A stretch of DNA of 64,000 nucleotides from Plasmodium coatneyi (Eukaryota > Apicomplexa > Aconoidasida > Haemosporida > Plasmodiidae), in NCBI RefSeq assembly GCF_001680005.1, contig NC_033560.1:437501-501500 (forward strand), in the 5' to 3' direction. A model generated the notes under the pieces. That model searched no databases and was not told the origin of the DNA. It worked only from the letters and a program-made list of their open reading frames with translations. Position 1 is the first letter of the stretch, and each line of letters starts with the position of its first letter. A program made the translations under genes and the position numbers. Shown here one piece after another: positions 31,612 to 43,617 of this stretch.

Positions 31612-31722
31612 TTTTTGGTAACCTTTTTTTTGGTAACCTTTTTTTGGTAACCTTTTTTTTGGTAACCTTTTTTGGTAATCTTTTTTTTGGTAATTTTTTT
31701 TTTGATAACCTTTTTTTTGGCA
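31612..31722. repeat. GGTAACC(T)6-10 minisatellite
   Basis: Eight units of GGTAACC followed by 6 to 10 T residues lie in tandem, degrading at the right end (GGTAATC, GATAACC). Unit length varies from 13 to 16, so minus-strand frames stay open in all three phases and spell Lys-rich KKVTKK/KKRLPKK/KKGYQ peptides. Confidence 0.9.
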
Positions 31723-31826
31723 GTTTTTTCTGGTTCTTGTTCTGCACTCTTTGGAGCAATTGGGTGGTGCATTTCTTTTTAGGCCAAATTGTTCACCCTG
31801 AGCCACCGCCTGTGGTGGGCGCTCTG

Positions 31827-31850
31827 TCAGTTCAGTTCAGTTCAGTTCAG
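31827..31850. repeat. TTCAG pentamer array
   Basis: About five tandem copies of the pentamer TTCAG are present. Confidence 0.85.
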
Positions 31851-33634
31851 CGCGCACACTGCGTTCAATTCACCTATTTTGCTTTCTTTACCCTGACCTT
31901 GCCCCCCTCGGCAATTATGTGCGAACACGTTTTCTTTGGGTTCCGCACCGTTAAACTACTTACATATGTGCTCAGGTGACCAGGTCATTTAGCGCGCACA
32001 GGGGGGTTTCATTCACCAGTAAATATATACCTTCGCGTATATATCATTTGTGTGTACATTACCGGCGTACATTTGCTGATTAACGCGGGTGGGGGATCTC
32101 ACGGGATATTTGCCCCCTCTGTTCACATGTCCCCCACCAAAGGAACTTGGTTCTGTTCTTTCGCTTTATTTCGTATTACACATTTTTCTTTTTTATCATT
32201 ATAATGTTTTATTATTTATTATTATTATTTTTTTTTTTTTTACCTGCATGTTCAGGCAATTTTCAACACCTTCAACATTTGGTTAGCTAAAAAAAAAAAG
32301 TTGCGTCAACACATTTTCAGATAAAAAGTTACCCGTAGTGGCGGTGGGAAAGCATTTTCTCGTTGGTTGTTACTGCCCAATGAAAGGGAATTTTCCAATT
32401 AATATGCAATTGGGCCCTTCAATAAATAAAGCGAAATTTTGCCCTTATTAAAAGTGTGTGCGTGCAGACACACCGCGGCTGCGTGTTCTTCCTCAAACGC
32501 GCGACTGACGATGACCAAGCTGTTCCTTCTTTTTCCCCATTTTGAGAAGTGCCAAGGTGTTAACTGTTATAGGCCCCCCCGTGGAGGGTAATTCTTTACT
32601 TGTTATGTTTCCCCTCCAGGTTAAACTTCTCCTTCGTGAACAACACAACAATGACTGGGTCACATTACAAGCATGAAAATTACCAAAAAATAGAGTTGCC
32701 TCTGCTTTACCCCCTCTCAATGGTATAGAATGAGAACAATTCATCGAATCTGTTTTTTTTTTTTTTTTTCTTCACAAGATTTATGCTGCGCGAATGACCG
32801 TGTGGTGCATTTTTGCGGCAAAACCAGTCAACATGTTTTGCCGCCCAAATGGGGTTGAGGCGACGTTCCCAGGAAGCGTTCCATATGCATACACACATAC
32901 CTATGTATGTTCCTGTGAAGACCAACTTGCGCCCCTTTAAAGGCGAAAAATCCGAACGTAACAGATAACTTTTCAACTCGACGGTTACGTGCCTTTCGAA
33001 ATGATCATTTAAAAAAAAAAAAAAAAAAATTAACAACCCCGTCGATATCACCCTCCCAACAACATTGCTTTTATTTGTTTTACCCCGCGTGAAGAATAAT
33101 CGACGGCGCCGATCGGGAGGGGCAATTCTCCGACCGCGCCACCGCTGCGCAAGTGCATAAAAATTTCTACATATATATATAGTGGGTACCTCTGCAGGTG
33201 GATGGCATACGCTTTGCTTTGGCTAGCTTCTCCACAAATCAGAAGTGGGGCCCTTCCAATTCTTTTCCCGTTGATTCCTCTTTCTACGTTCTTTAACAAG
33301 AACGCTTAAGTACGTTCGCTCCGCGTACAGGTTGGAAGGAGTCCTTTCATCTGGGGTGGTCATTCTTTCATTTTGTTTTTAACCAAAGGGGGATATGTTG
33401 CTCCGCGGGGGAGTAGGGACGATCCGCTAGAGGAGTTAAGAAGAGGTCCAATTTGCGGAAAAAATAGCGGAGGCGCCACGTAAGAACGATCACAAAGGAA
33501 CTAACCCACATGTTCAAGTGAGTACCACCTGAGTGGGTCACTTATGAACTTCTTCCCATTTGAAAAAGTGGAGAAAACAACACGGAGACTCTGCACCCGC
33601 TACGCCAACGCTACCCCCTTGATAGCTCTGCAAA

Positions 33635-36421
33635 ATGAGCGATCTGCCCATATTGAAGCACAAGAAGGAAATTAAAAAATGCATAAAGAGGAATAGGCTA
33701 ATAATTATTAAGGGGGAGACGGGATGCGGGAAGACAACCCAGGTGCCCCAAATAATAAACAGGTACTTTCTTGATAAAAGGAGGAGGAGTGCAGGTAGTA
33801 ATGGCGGGGGTAATAATGAAGCAGTCTGCAAGGATGACCATTCAGCCGGGTCATCGAAGGAGAAGAAAGCTCCTATGCGGATGTTGATCTCCCTCCCCAG
33901 GAGAGTTGCAACCATTACCGTAGCGGAGAGAGTGGCCAAAGAAATGGATAGAGGACAGATAGGAACTTACGTCGGGTATGCTATCAGATTTAAAAATGTA
34001 ACGTCCGACCAAACGAGAATAAAATTTGTAACCGATGGAATCCTCATAAGGGAAATCATGAATGACCCGTTGTTAAAAAAATATACTTTTTTAGTATTAG
34101 ATGAAGTACACGAACGGTCCATTAGGACGGATGTCCTGTTGGGTTACGTCAGAACATTAATGGAGAAGAGGAAGAAACTGAGGATCATCCTCATGTCTGC
34201 CACATTAGATGTGGATACGTTTAAAAACTTCTTTTCCGACCCACCAATCATTTCCATCCCGCATAAGTTGCATCCCGTTAGCATTTTCTACCCGATAAAA
34301 CCTGTTGAAGATTACCTCATTTCGGTTGTGTGCACCGTTTTGCAAATACACTTCGGGCAGGGCGATCAACAAAATGTGCGGGCGGATGACCAGCTGGGGG
34401 AACCCCTAACGGAGGTGCCAACCGAACTGACCAACAAAGGGACGACCAATCCTCAGACCGATGCTGCCCCCCCCATTGGAGACGTGCTTGTCTTTCTGCC
34501 CGGCCAGGAAGAAATCGAAGCAGTAAACTTAATGCTGAAAGAAAAGCTGAAGATCATTTACAAAGGCTCCCTGCTCAGGAAGCTCATTCAGAACGATCAG
34601 GGGGGCGAGGAAGAAGGGGAAGTGTTCGACAGAATTAATGTTGCCCTGAATGCAAATAACCCAATGGAGGATGGTATATGTTTCCACTTCGGCCACAGGG
34701 AAGTCGTTCCAGATAAGATATACGCCATGAAGATTCTGCAGCTCTACTCATCCCTCCCTAATAGGAAGCAGCGGGTCGTCTTCGAGCCCGCCCCACCCAA
34801 CACGAGAAAGGTAAATGGAAAGAGGGAAAGTGCAATCGGGAAAGCGCTATCGGGAAAGCCCACCATGGGAGCAGTTCCCCCAATGCTAACCGTGGATGCT
34901 GGCGTCACCATTACCGTTTTCACTTCGTTTGTACCGAAGTGACGCCACAAAAAAGGGGAACGTAAATCCCCCCGATAAAGAAACCTTCTACGTGATAACC
35001 CCTTCTACGTAACCCCCACTGTAACGACCATATATGTCCTTCGTTTATACTTTCCCTTTTTTACCTTCAGGTCATCCTCAGCACGAATATCGCTGAGACG
35101 TCAGTTACCATCCCAAATATAAAATACGTGGTGGACAGCGGGCGTGTGAAAATAAAATTCTTCGATGCGAAAAAGGGGAGCAGCGTTTTGAAGGTCACGC
35201 AAATATCCAAGGATGCCGCTATTCAGAGAAGTGGAAGAGCTGGACGGGAGGCACCTGGACAGGTCTACAGGGTGTACTCCAAGGAGGAGTACGAAAACAT
35301 GAACCCGTTTTTAATTCCCGAGATTTTTCGCTCTGATCTCACGCAGATATATTTGGAGTTGAAGGTGGGGACGACTGTGCGTTCGCAATGTAGTACGCAA
35401 AGGACCGTTTTGGCATTTCCCCCTCCGTTGCTACGCATCTAACACATCACATGTGATATCCTCCCCCCTGCAGGCGATGAACATCCCCAACCCGCTCCAG
35501 TTTAACTTCCCGGAGAACCCCAAAAAGGAGCTACTCCTCCACTCCGCCAAAGTCCTCTTCCGGATCAACGCAATCGACGTAGACAACAACCTGACGGAGG
35601 TTGGGAAAAAGATGTGTCTCCTTCCACTGAACCCAATCTATGCAAACATGATGCTCTGCTCCGTGGAGTTCCACTGCATGGACGAAGTGGCTACCATCGT
35701 GGCGTTCCTAAACTGTGAGAGCATATTCTTGAATTATAATTTTTACGAGGATTTCAAAGTTATGAATGAGGACTCGGCGGGAGGATCTGTTGCACGTTCG
35801 ACCAGAGGAGAGGACAACAAGGATGACAAGAAGGACCAGGTTGACAAGGACGATCAGGTCGACGCCACCGAAGAGGACCCCCCCATGAACGACAAGAGCA
35901 AACTCATTAACATGGCGCGCAGGAAGCTGCTGCACCCGGATGGAGACCACCTAACCCTCCTGCACATCTTCTACCTGTGGGAGGAGGAAGCCACCCCGAA
36001 CGAGCGAAAAGATTTTTGCAACTTATATGCCCTCAACAACGAAACATTACAACAAGTACAAAAAATAAAGGAACAAATTTTACAAATAATGACCAGCAAA
36101 ATGGGGACCAAAATATCACCAAAGCTACATATGCATAAATGGGATCAAGTACTAATTTGTCTCTGCAAATCCTGTTTTTTTAATGTGGCCAGAGCGACCT
36201 CAAATGCTAATGAGTTTATGAATGTGGTAACAAAAAGCAAGTTGTATATTCACCCGTCGTCTACTCTTTTTAGTTCGCACATTAAGGCATCCTTCATTTT
36301 TTACTCGGACGTCGTGCAGACGAAGAGACTGTATGCACGCACTGTGACGAAGGTAGACGGAGATTGGCTGCTAAAGTACGCCTCGCAAAATTTCCAACTT
36401 GCGCAGGTCTCCACGGGGTAG
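33635..36421 (+). CDS. DEAH-type ATP-dependent RNA helicase (DEVH variant)
   Basis: This is a superfamily 2 RNA helicase of the DEAH/RHA group, acting in splicing or ribosome assembly. Three exons, 33635-34810, 35071-35364 and 35474-36421, both junctions phase 0 and GT-AG, give 805 residues. Motifs in order: I GETGCGKTTQ (27-36), Ia LPRRVAT, II DEVHERS (about 156), III SATLD, IV VLVFLPGQEEIE, V STNIAETSVTI and VI QRSGRAGR. A winged-helix/ratchet region (PNPLQFNFPENP onward) and an OB-fold region ending near HPSSTLF follow. Motif II is DEVH rather than DEAH. An Asp/Lys-rich insert (about 35790-35900) interrupts the C-terminal domain. There is no N-terminal extension; the core begins at residue 4. 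I cannot say which DHX orthologue it is. Confidence 0.92.
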
Positions 36422-36646
36422 CCCCCGCCGTGGTGTTTCACACTTGTTCGACAATCCTGCGTAGAAGTGTGTGTGTGCAGGCGTCACCCGCTTATGGCCC
36501 ATTTGGGGGCCTCAAAGTTTGACACCCCTAAAGGTGCTTACCCTTTTTCGGGTTTGTTTTTCCGTTAGCGTTACTCTATTTGTTTGTTTGTTTGTTTTTC
36601 CTCCGAGGAGGTGCAAATGGAAGGGCACGTAATCATCCCACCTAAC

Positions 36647-37297
36647 CTACCAGCAGAACTTATCTCGACCGCTTTTCACGCGCATGTCTAGCTTCTCCTC
36701 GTTGGTTAACTTTCCATCCACCTTTTTCTTCACAACTCTGTACGACCAGAGTCCCGTCTTTTCCCGCACCTCGACCTGATCTTGCTTGGGCGTCTGCTCA
36801 AAAACTTTGGCATACTGCACGCCGATATGTGCCCCCGATTGGCCAGTAGATTTCCCACCAGGCACAATGTAGAAGGTACACGTGGTACTTATATCCGTTG
36901 TAAAATCCTCATGAACAACCAACGTCTTGTTGCTCAAAATGGACGTCACAGTCCTTCGTTCGTTTCGAAAAGTTGAAGGATTTTCCAGAATGATGTCATA
37001 ACCCTCTTTTATTTCGGTCATAAATTCTGTTCTCACTCCATGGACTGTATTCTTCTCTGTTGTTACTCGTCCTGTTCCTTTTAAGACTTTTTCTGATCCA
37101 TCCGTCTTGCCATCCTGTTCCGATGGGTTGCTTCTCTTAACCTGAACTGCTTCGGAATTTTCCGCATCGCTATCCACATGACGGTTAGCTGCTTCGTGCC
37201 GCCCTACTTCCTGCTTGGTGGATTTTTTTTTTTTTTTTATTTTTAAATTTAGCTTCCCCCCAATGAAGCCGCTGCCCTTTTTGCGCATTTTGGGCAT
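36647..37297 (-). CDS. Conserved protein of unknown function with a VxGxxTxF beta motif
   Basis: I do not recognise the family by name. It is a single exon of 216 residues, converging on the helicase with 225 bp between stop codons. The N-terminus is lysine-rich (GGKLNLKIKKKKKS). Residues of about 85-150 read GTGRVTTEKNTVHG, RTEFMTEIKEGYDIIL, RRTVTSILSNKTLVV and CTFYIV. This is the beta-strand pattern GTGxVxxxxxxVxGxxTxFxxxLxxGDxI..RxVxxIxSxxxLxV, which I know mainly from phage tail and bacterial proteins and some protists. The C-terminus ends VKSGRDKFCW. A lysine-rich, nucleic-acid-associated protein is possible. The first of two nearby in-frame ATGs (37297 and 37288) was taken. Confidence 0.75.
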   Translation of the reverse strand: MPKMRKKGSGFIGGKLNLKIKKKKKSTKQEVGRHEAANRHVDSDAENSEAVQVKRSNPSEQDGKTDGSEKVLKGTGRVTTEKNTVHGVRTEFMTEIKEGYDIILENPSTFRNERRTVTSILSNKTLVVHEDFTTDISTTCTFYIVPGGKSTGQSGAHIGVQYAKVFEQTPKQDQVEVREKTGLWSYRVVKKKVDGKLTNEEKLDMRVKSGRDKFCW

Positions 37298-38672
37298 TAC
37301 TCCGTGGAGGTGCTCTTCCAGCAGGGTGGTCAGGCTTCCTCAGCCGCACGGTTAAACAGACTTACATGGGGAGAGCATCGAAAAAGCGGTGACTCTCCTG
37401 CTTATACGAATGTCCACTCGTGCAAACGTCCAACCGCGTTGTTGCTTTCTCTATGTACTGCAACGAATTACCCCAGGCCGTGGCGCCATTTTCGCGTCAA
37501 ACGGATGGCCCAGCAAATTTTACCCACTGCAAAGTGAGGGGAAAAAAAACGATTGTAGGGGTGAAAAAAAAAAAAAAATAAATAAATAAAATAAAATAAA
37601 ATAAAATGTGAAAGGGCCCTAACTCGCACAGCCCCATTTGGGAATTAAAAAAAATATTTGTCGGGCACACGTGGGGAAGAGAAAATAAAGTCTGCCGGAC
37701 GGCACTCGCCTCCACGGCAGATTGTATTCTCCTCGTGAAAATTGTTGCGGCATTTGGGGAGGGGGCTGATTCGCTTCATCAGCCATTTCGTTCGTCCAAT
37801 TGGCATTTCCCCCCCTCGGACGCATTCATTCTGTTGAAACATCCTTTTGGTAAATCCTGTTGATGCATTTTGTTCCATTATACTTCGTTTCGTCTTTCTC
37901 TTTTTTTCCTCCCCCATTCTGGCACCGCCACCCAGATTATCCATCTAATGGGGAGAGCCTACCTCATCGTGCCGATTCGTAGGCCCAATACGTACACACG
38001 AGTCCAACTCCCCCCTGGATGGAATAGCACACGCCCCTTCCATTACGCAAGGTCTTGATGAAGAGGCTTTTCAAGTGAAGGGCTAACCGCTAATATGGCC
38101 GATCCCTGACTGCCCCGAACAAGGGACGCGTGACCCATGTCTGCACCTCTAACCAACACTGGAAGAGTGGCTATACACAAACGATCAAATGAGTTGCTTC
38201 TACCGGTTGAACAAATGCGTTTTAAATAAAAACTTCGGATGCACTTATGGCTGCTGGTGTGGAGCAGCAATTACGCAAAATAACAAAAAAAAGAATAAAA
38301 AAAAAAAAAAAAAAAAAAAAAAGAATTCACACACGTGTATGTGGGTGCCTGCACAGACAGGCAAATCGGTTACAAAAAAAAAGCAAAACGCTCGCTAATG
38401 ACGTACTTGCAAGGGTCCCTGCTGAACAAATTTGACGCGGCTAATACAAAACTGGGGAGGCAAAAATGAGCCACATAAAAGTAACTACACAATGATGTGA
38501 CGTGGTAAATACTCGGACGAGCAACCAACGTGGGTATGTGGAAAGCATACAAAACACTCATCAATCCTTTAAAATGGATTAAACGAACATTCTGTAGGAT
38601 TATCGAATAGTCTAGTGGGAAGAAAGACCTACACAGCGATGCGGCTGTGTGGCTATTTTACCTGTCCCTCCG
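37298..38672. other. Gene-free stretch between the 216-residue protein gene and the kinase
   Basis: This 1.4 kb holds an (AAAT)n/(AAAAT)n patch at about 37565-37606 and an A-tract at about 38298-38322. A 99-codon minus frame (37645-37944) has mixed composition but no splice context or family and was not called. Confidence 0.5.
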
Positions 38673-41241
38673 TCAGCACGCCAAGTGCACCTTATTCGGG
38701 TACATCTGGTCGAAGCTCTCCAGCGTCATATCTATGTATTGCATAACCTCGTCCAACTTCCTTCGGCGTACCTCCAACGGTACGAGGATTTTTCTTTCCT
38801 CGACGGTGAAGTGTAGGAGCTCCTCTTTCGTAAAATTAAAACAGTTTGTTATGTAAGGCAACTGGAAAGTACTGCCTCCATTCCGTTCATCCTTGAAAGC
38901 ACTTAAATTACGTATGTCGTCAAAGTACGTGTGCAAAAGTGCGTTGCACAATTTTATTCTCTTCTGAGGATTGAACTGAAGTAACTTCCCTAGCAGGTCG
39001 ATACTCTCCTGGGAGCTCTGATTTTTTATAAGCTTCTTCAACGTTATTGGTTTAACTTGAGGTAACTTTACATTCTTGTGGCCACTTTTAAACGAGAGGA
39101 AGTCTTCATCATTGGGTGTCCCCAATATTTTTATTATTTCGACCAGCTGGTCTGAAGCACAATTTCCTAGGAAGAGGGGCTTCCCCAGGATGAGTTCGCC
39201 CATGACGCAGCCTTCAGGGGGGGTGAACAGAGGTGTGCATAATATGTGTTAGTAAACATGTGTTAGTTAACATGTGTTAGTTAACATGTGAAGCGACCAT
39301 ACAGGGCGGAAAAACGCCGCCTGGGACGGACGCAGAGGGAGAGTCCCCCAATTGCTGCACAGTCCATGCAGCGCCTCTCACTCTGGTAAGATTTGCTTTA
39401 CCTATCGACCAGGTGTCAATGGCCTGGCTGTAGTAATTCGATCCGAAGAGCAGCTCGGGGGCTCTGTAATACCTCGAACAGACATAACTGAAATATTTGT
39501 AATTTTCCTTCAACTTAATGGAGGTGTTAAAATCGCACAACTTTATGTACTTATACGTGATGGAGTTCATGTAGATTCTTTCCAAGCTGATCTCCTCTTC
39601 CGTGTGTGCTGAGTTGACTTCTAAACGGGACAATATATCCCCCTCGGTAGAGGAGATGGAGGAGGAACTCTCCTGGGGGGGTGGTACCCCCCCTTTCTCA
39701 CTTGCATTACAGTTAACATTATCCTTCTCTGCATCTACTACAGCGCTTTTCTCCCTGCACCAATTGGGCGACCCTACCTGCTCATCCGATTTGTCCTCTC
39801 TCGATTCAGCCTTCAAATTATTTGCTGAGACGGAAGAGCAGTTCTCCTTCGAACTTTCCTTACACATATCATGGTTGTCCTTAAATAACTGGGTCATGCT
39901 GGCCGACCTTTTCAACCGCATGTCCTTTTTGCTCAAACTGTTCATTACGCACTTGATGGAAACCGGCGTGCCGCTCCTGCTGTAACGGCTGTGGCACCTT
40001 TGCGCTCTCCTTTTGGTAATCCCGCACGGGGTGGTCTCCATCCCATGGTGGCTGCCACCCGAATGGGTTTCCTCTCCTCCTCCCTGGTGGGAAGATCCTT
40101 CCTCATTTTGCGAACCTTCCTCCTTTGCGTTGTTAGCAGAATTGAGGCTACCACGAGGAGATGGATTCCTACTGGCTTGGTGGGTTATCCCATTCGGTGT
40201 AGGGTCACCCTCCTGCAAAGATTGATCAAGCGTTGCCTCACCTGCCCCCTGCGCTTCACTAAGGTTACTCCTACCACTCCTTGAGCTCCTACTACTGCGG
40301 ACGCTGCCGCCACTACCGCCACTACCGCCACTTCTTCCCTTCCCCCTCCGTCGCCTATTCATTATATACTTCACCTTGAACGAATTTTGTATGCACACGA
40401 GGCACTTTTTCTTCTCCTCGTTCTTTACCCCCCCTACGCCATTGCTACTAGTTTGCTTGTTGACAAAAATGAGGACGTTCTGCGGTTTAATATCTCGGTG
40501 CGTTATACACAGGGTGTGCAGATACAGGGTCGCTCGGATCAACTGGTAGAGGTAAATTTTTATTTGGTTCTCATTCAGGAAGCTTTTTTTAATGTACTCA
40601 CTTATGTTGTGACATGGACAGATATGACTGATGCTCTCCTGTAGTGCGTTTATATTAAAGTTACTCACAGCGTTTTTGAGGACGCCGCTTGCACCCCTGG
40701 GACAGTCCAATTGGGATGTTCCCAACCGGTTTTCCGTCCCACTTGCAAGGTTAGTATCGTCCAAGGAGTCATCCCGAAGGATAGAGGGATTACCGTTTTG
40801 TGCATACCCCTCCTGGTTTGCAGTCGGCTCATAAAACGTATTAACATGCTCAGCAGAATTTTCTATGCTAATATAGTAAAGGGAGGTAGCCAAATCTGTA
40901 TTTCCATATTCCATAATCATATGCACATAGATTCCTCCATTTGAAGTGGTCGTGTAAAATGCATGCTTCAATTTTACAATATTTGGGTGTCTCAGTTTTT
41001 TCATTATTTCTACCTCCTTGAAAATGCGGGCGTTTTTTTGATACGTCTGTTTCAAGGCCACTACACACGAACTGTCCAAACAGTACGCTTTGTAAACCAC
41101 CCCGTATACTCCATTTCCTATTATGTCTAAAATTTTATACTTGACGTTGTGTTGGAGAGTTGGTTCCTTCTCGTCATCAAAATATATGTTTACGTAATTC
41201 TCTAGAATTTCGTTCTGCTTGTATATCTTGATGAGGTCCAT
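38673..41241 (-). CDS. PK1: GSK3-related CMGC protein kinase, probably PK1
   Basis: This is a serine/threonine kinase of the GSK3/shaggy group. Exon 1 is 39402-41241 and exon 2 38673-39211, phase 1, GT-AG, 792 residues. It has a Gly-loop IGNGVYGVVYKA, the VAIK-type lysine in VVALKQ, an alpha-C Glu in FKEVEIMKKL, HRDIKPQNVL, and an activation segment YVCSRYYRAPELLFG with the GSK3-type tyrosine. Exon 2 opens CVMGELILGKPLF, then DQLVEIIKILGTPN, diagnostic of GSK3. The DFG motif is DFN (residues 570-572). Two parasite-style inserts interrupt the fold: one before alpha-E and a long Gly/Ser/Arg-rich one between HRD and DFN. A GSK3-like kinase with N-lobe/C-lobe inserts is what I recall of P. falciparum PK1; the true GSK3 paralogue is the alternative. 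Confidence 0.85.
39243..39290. repeat. 14-bp repeat in the PK1-like kinase intron
   Basis: About 3.4 copies of the unit ACATGTGTTAGTTA lie inside the kinase intron, close to its 3' (acceptor) end on the minus strand. Each unit contains the ACATGT palindrome, and two contain GTTAAC. Confidence 0.85.
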
Positions 41242-43617
41242 TTTGGACGTGAGGGCGGTGACACTTAAAGAGGAAGCACACTGCTAACGCAACACCCAAC
41301 CGGTGGGACAACTACACGCTGCTACATTCCCGCACACCAGGGCAAATGATCATCACTTCGTATTGCCTGAATGGTACGATGGGCACCATTTAACGGTGAC
41401 GCAGAGGGCAAAAATATGACCCTTCACGTGCTAGGAAGGACAAAAAAAAAAAAAAAAAAAATCCTGTCGGGCGTGTAGCCAGCGACCTGCCGAACTGCGC
41501 AACTAAAAAAAAAAAAAAAAAAAAAAAAAGAAAGGAAGGAAGGAACTCTCCCCTCGTCTGAAGGAATCCCCCCGGCACAGGATCATTGCCAGTTGATTAC
41601 TGCCTCCCACTCGCCTATCTCCTGTGTCAAAATGCACGCACACACAAAAAAATAAAAAAAATAAAATAAAATTGTACGACGGACGTGCGTATTGCGCTGT
41701 GTCGTGTCGTGGCGTTTCGAATAATCCAGCGTCACTCCAACATCCTCATGAGGGGACAAATATCGCCTTCACGCATTCGTTTCGGGTTGCCTTTTTCACT
41801 TCCATCAGTTGGCTTGGTAAAATTTCTCACATGAATCAGTCACCCCGATGTATGCATACGTGTGTACCGGCACATACATAGGTGTATAAAATACACTGCG
41901 TGGAGCGCTTTTTATTTTTATTATATATATATATATTTTTCCCCTTCACCACTTTGCATTCATATAATGTTGTTCATCCTTATTTGGAGGGCAGCGAAAG
42001 GAGGCCGCACACAGCTGGAGAGGACAACTAAAATGTCATGTGAGAAAAATGCCGCACCAAATGGGAGAAATAAATTGGCGAACAGATAGTAAGCAAATGG
42101 TGTGTGAATGGTGTACAAGTGATGAAACAACTCCGGTCGCGCCTCACCTACTTACGGCCGACAGAGCGAACAGTTCGTCCCTTCTGCTGTCGTGGATGTA
42201 GAATATGCGCTATTTGTAACGTCGTATGTGTCATTCGCATGATTCGCGTTTTTCTTCCTGTGCGTCATCTGGGGGTCACCTTCGCAGTTGCCCGTCTGCA
42301 CAGATTGTCGTTAGTTATATACGCATTTGGGGAGAGCAAATTATTTCTCCCTTATGTGTATTTGGTAAAAACGCATTGACTGCTGCTGCCGTTGTTTTCG
42401 CGTGGGACGCAATATCGCGCAAACAACGTATGCACCTTGGGGAGCGCCAATTTAACTGCGTTGTTGCTTTACCGCGGTGTGTTTTCCCCTTAAAAAATGG
42501 CGAAACTGAAGAACAAAAAAAGGAAAATGTGGACCAAATTATGATTAAAAAAAACGTTCCACAGTAATACAAAAAAATGTTTCGCAGCTGCAGGGGAGGA
42601 TTACGATTACGACTGTGTGGAAAAAAAAAAAAAAAAAAAAATGTTGACACATGTGTGATAGTGAGGTGGACGTAACAGAAGACTTCGCGCAGACGAAGGA
42701 AAGGTGGGAAAGACATCAAATTTTAATTTGGCGAGAGAACATTTCGCTAAGATGTTTTTTTCTTTTTTTCCATTTTAGTTAAGCGACGACGGCTGGGTCA
42801 GCCAAAATGGGAAAAAAAAAAAAAAAAAAAAAAAAAACACCCACAGGGGGGAGCATCATCCAGGCCAGCGCTATGCGGGGAAGGTAACCCGCCGTTTGTT
42901 TACTTTACGCCATTACCTACATTTTGATGAGACAACGCCCTTGGATATTCCCTCGTCCGGTAGGTACGACGCGTGCGCACTTCTCCCACCCGCAGGGGAA
43001 AACTCATTGTAATCAACTGGACAACAAAATTTCACTTAAAATGGTTAGCACGACGGTCACACGTTTGGCTTCCCCCATGGGAGAACTGACTGTGCCGCGT
43101 AGTTCCTTTAAAAATGGGTGGGGAAAAAAGGGGAAATAAAATGCAACGCCATAGCAACACAGCAGAAACAATAGCAGTTGCAACACAGCTGCAATAGCGG
43201 TGCTAAATCATCCCGCAAGGCGGGCGATGTAACTTCGCAAAGCTGCCAACGTCAACGATGTATAGAGGGAGCCAAATGGAAAGGGTGTGGGGGGAAAACC
43301 ACCACTACTGGTGCTCTCTTAACTGTGTACGAAAAAAGGGGGAAGATAATTTTTCTCCTTTTTTTTATTCACTGGTAAGGGAACGCGAGAATGACGTATA
43401 TCTTCCAACGTAATCGCAACGGCGATTGGATAGGGAAGGAAAAAAAAAAAAAAAAATTCATCCATGTTGTTTTATTTCCTTCGTTAAGAACATGAAATGG
43501 TAGTGGAGCGCCAAGGGGAGGGAAAAAAAAGTCGTCACATTTGCCTAAGTTACCCTCAAGGGTACCTTATTGACTTTTTTCCCCCCTTTTTTTTTTCTCC
43601 ATCATGGCACGCATGCC
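41242..43617. other. Gene-free stretch between the kinase and the GTPase
   Basis: This 2.4 kb has seven or more A/T tracts (for example 41442-41461, 41505-41529, 42621-42640, 42811-42837 and 43441-43456) and (AT)n near 41922-41936. No supportable gene was seen. It includes the kinase promoter and the GTPase 3' flank. Confidence 0.55.

Larger units (their letters stand above)
31480..33634. other. Gene-free stretch upstream of the helicase
   Basis: This 2.2 kb holds two repeat arrays (31612-31722 and 31827-31850) and T/A-tracts (near 32228-32240, 32753-32769 and 33011-33029). No supportable gene was seen; it presumably includes the helicase promoter. Confidence 0.55.

Noticed and set aside
31498..31806. 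Lysine-rich minus-strand open frames resembling a histone H1 tail
   Set aside because: They are spelled entirely by the GGTAACC-T(n) repeat, are open in all three frames, and only one has a true ATG; nothing else supports a gene.
37645..37944. 99-codon minus-strand frame starting with ATG
   Set aside because: Composition is protein-like, but there is no family, neighbour or splice evidence; left uncalled pending comparative data.
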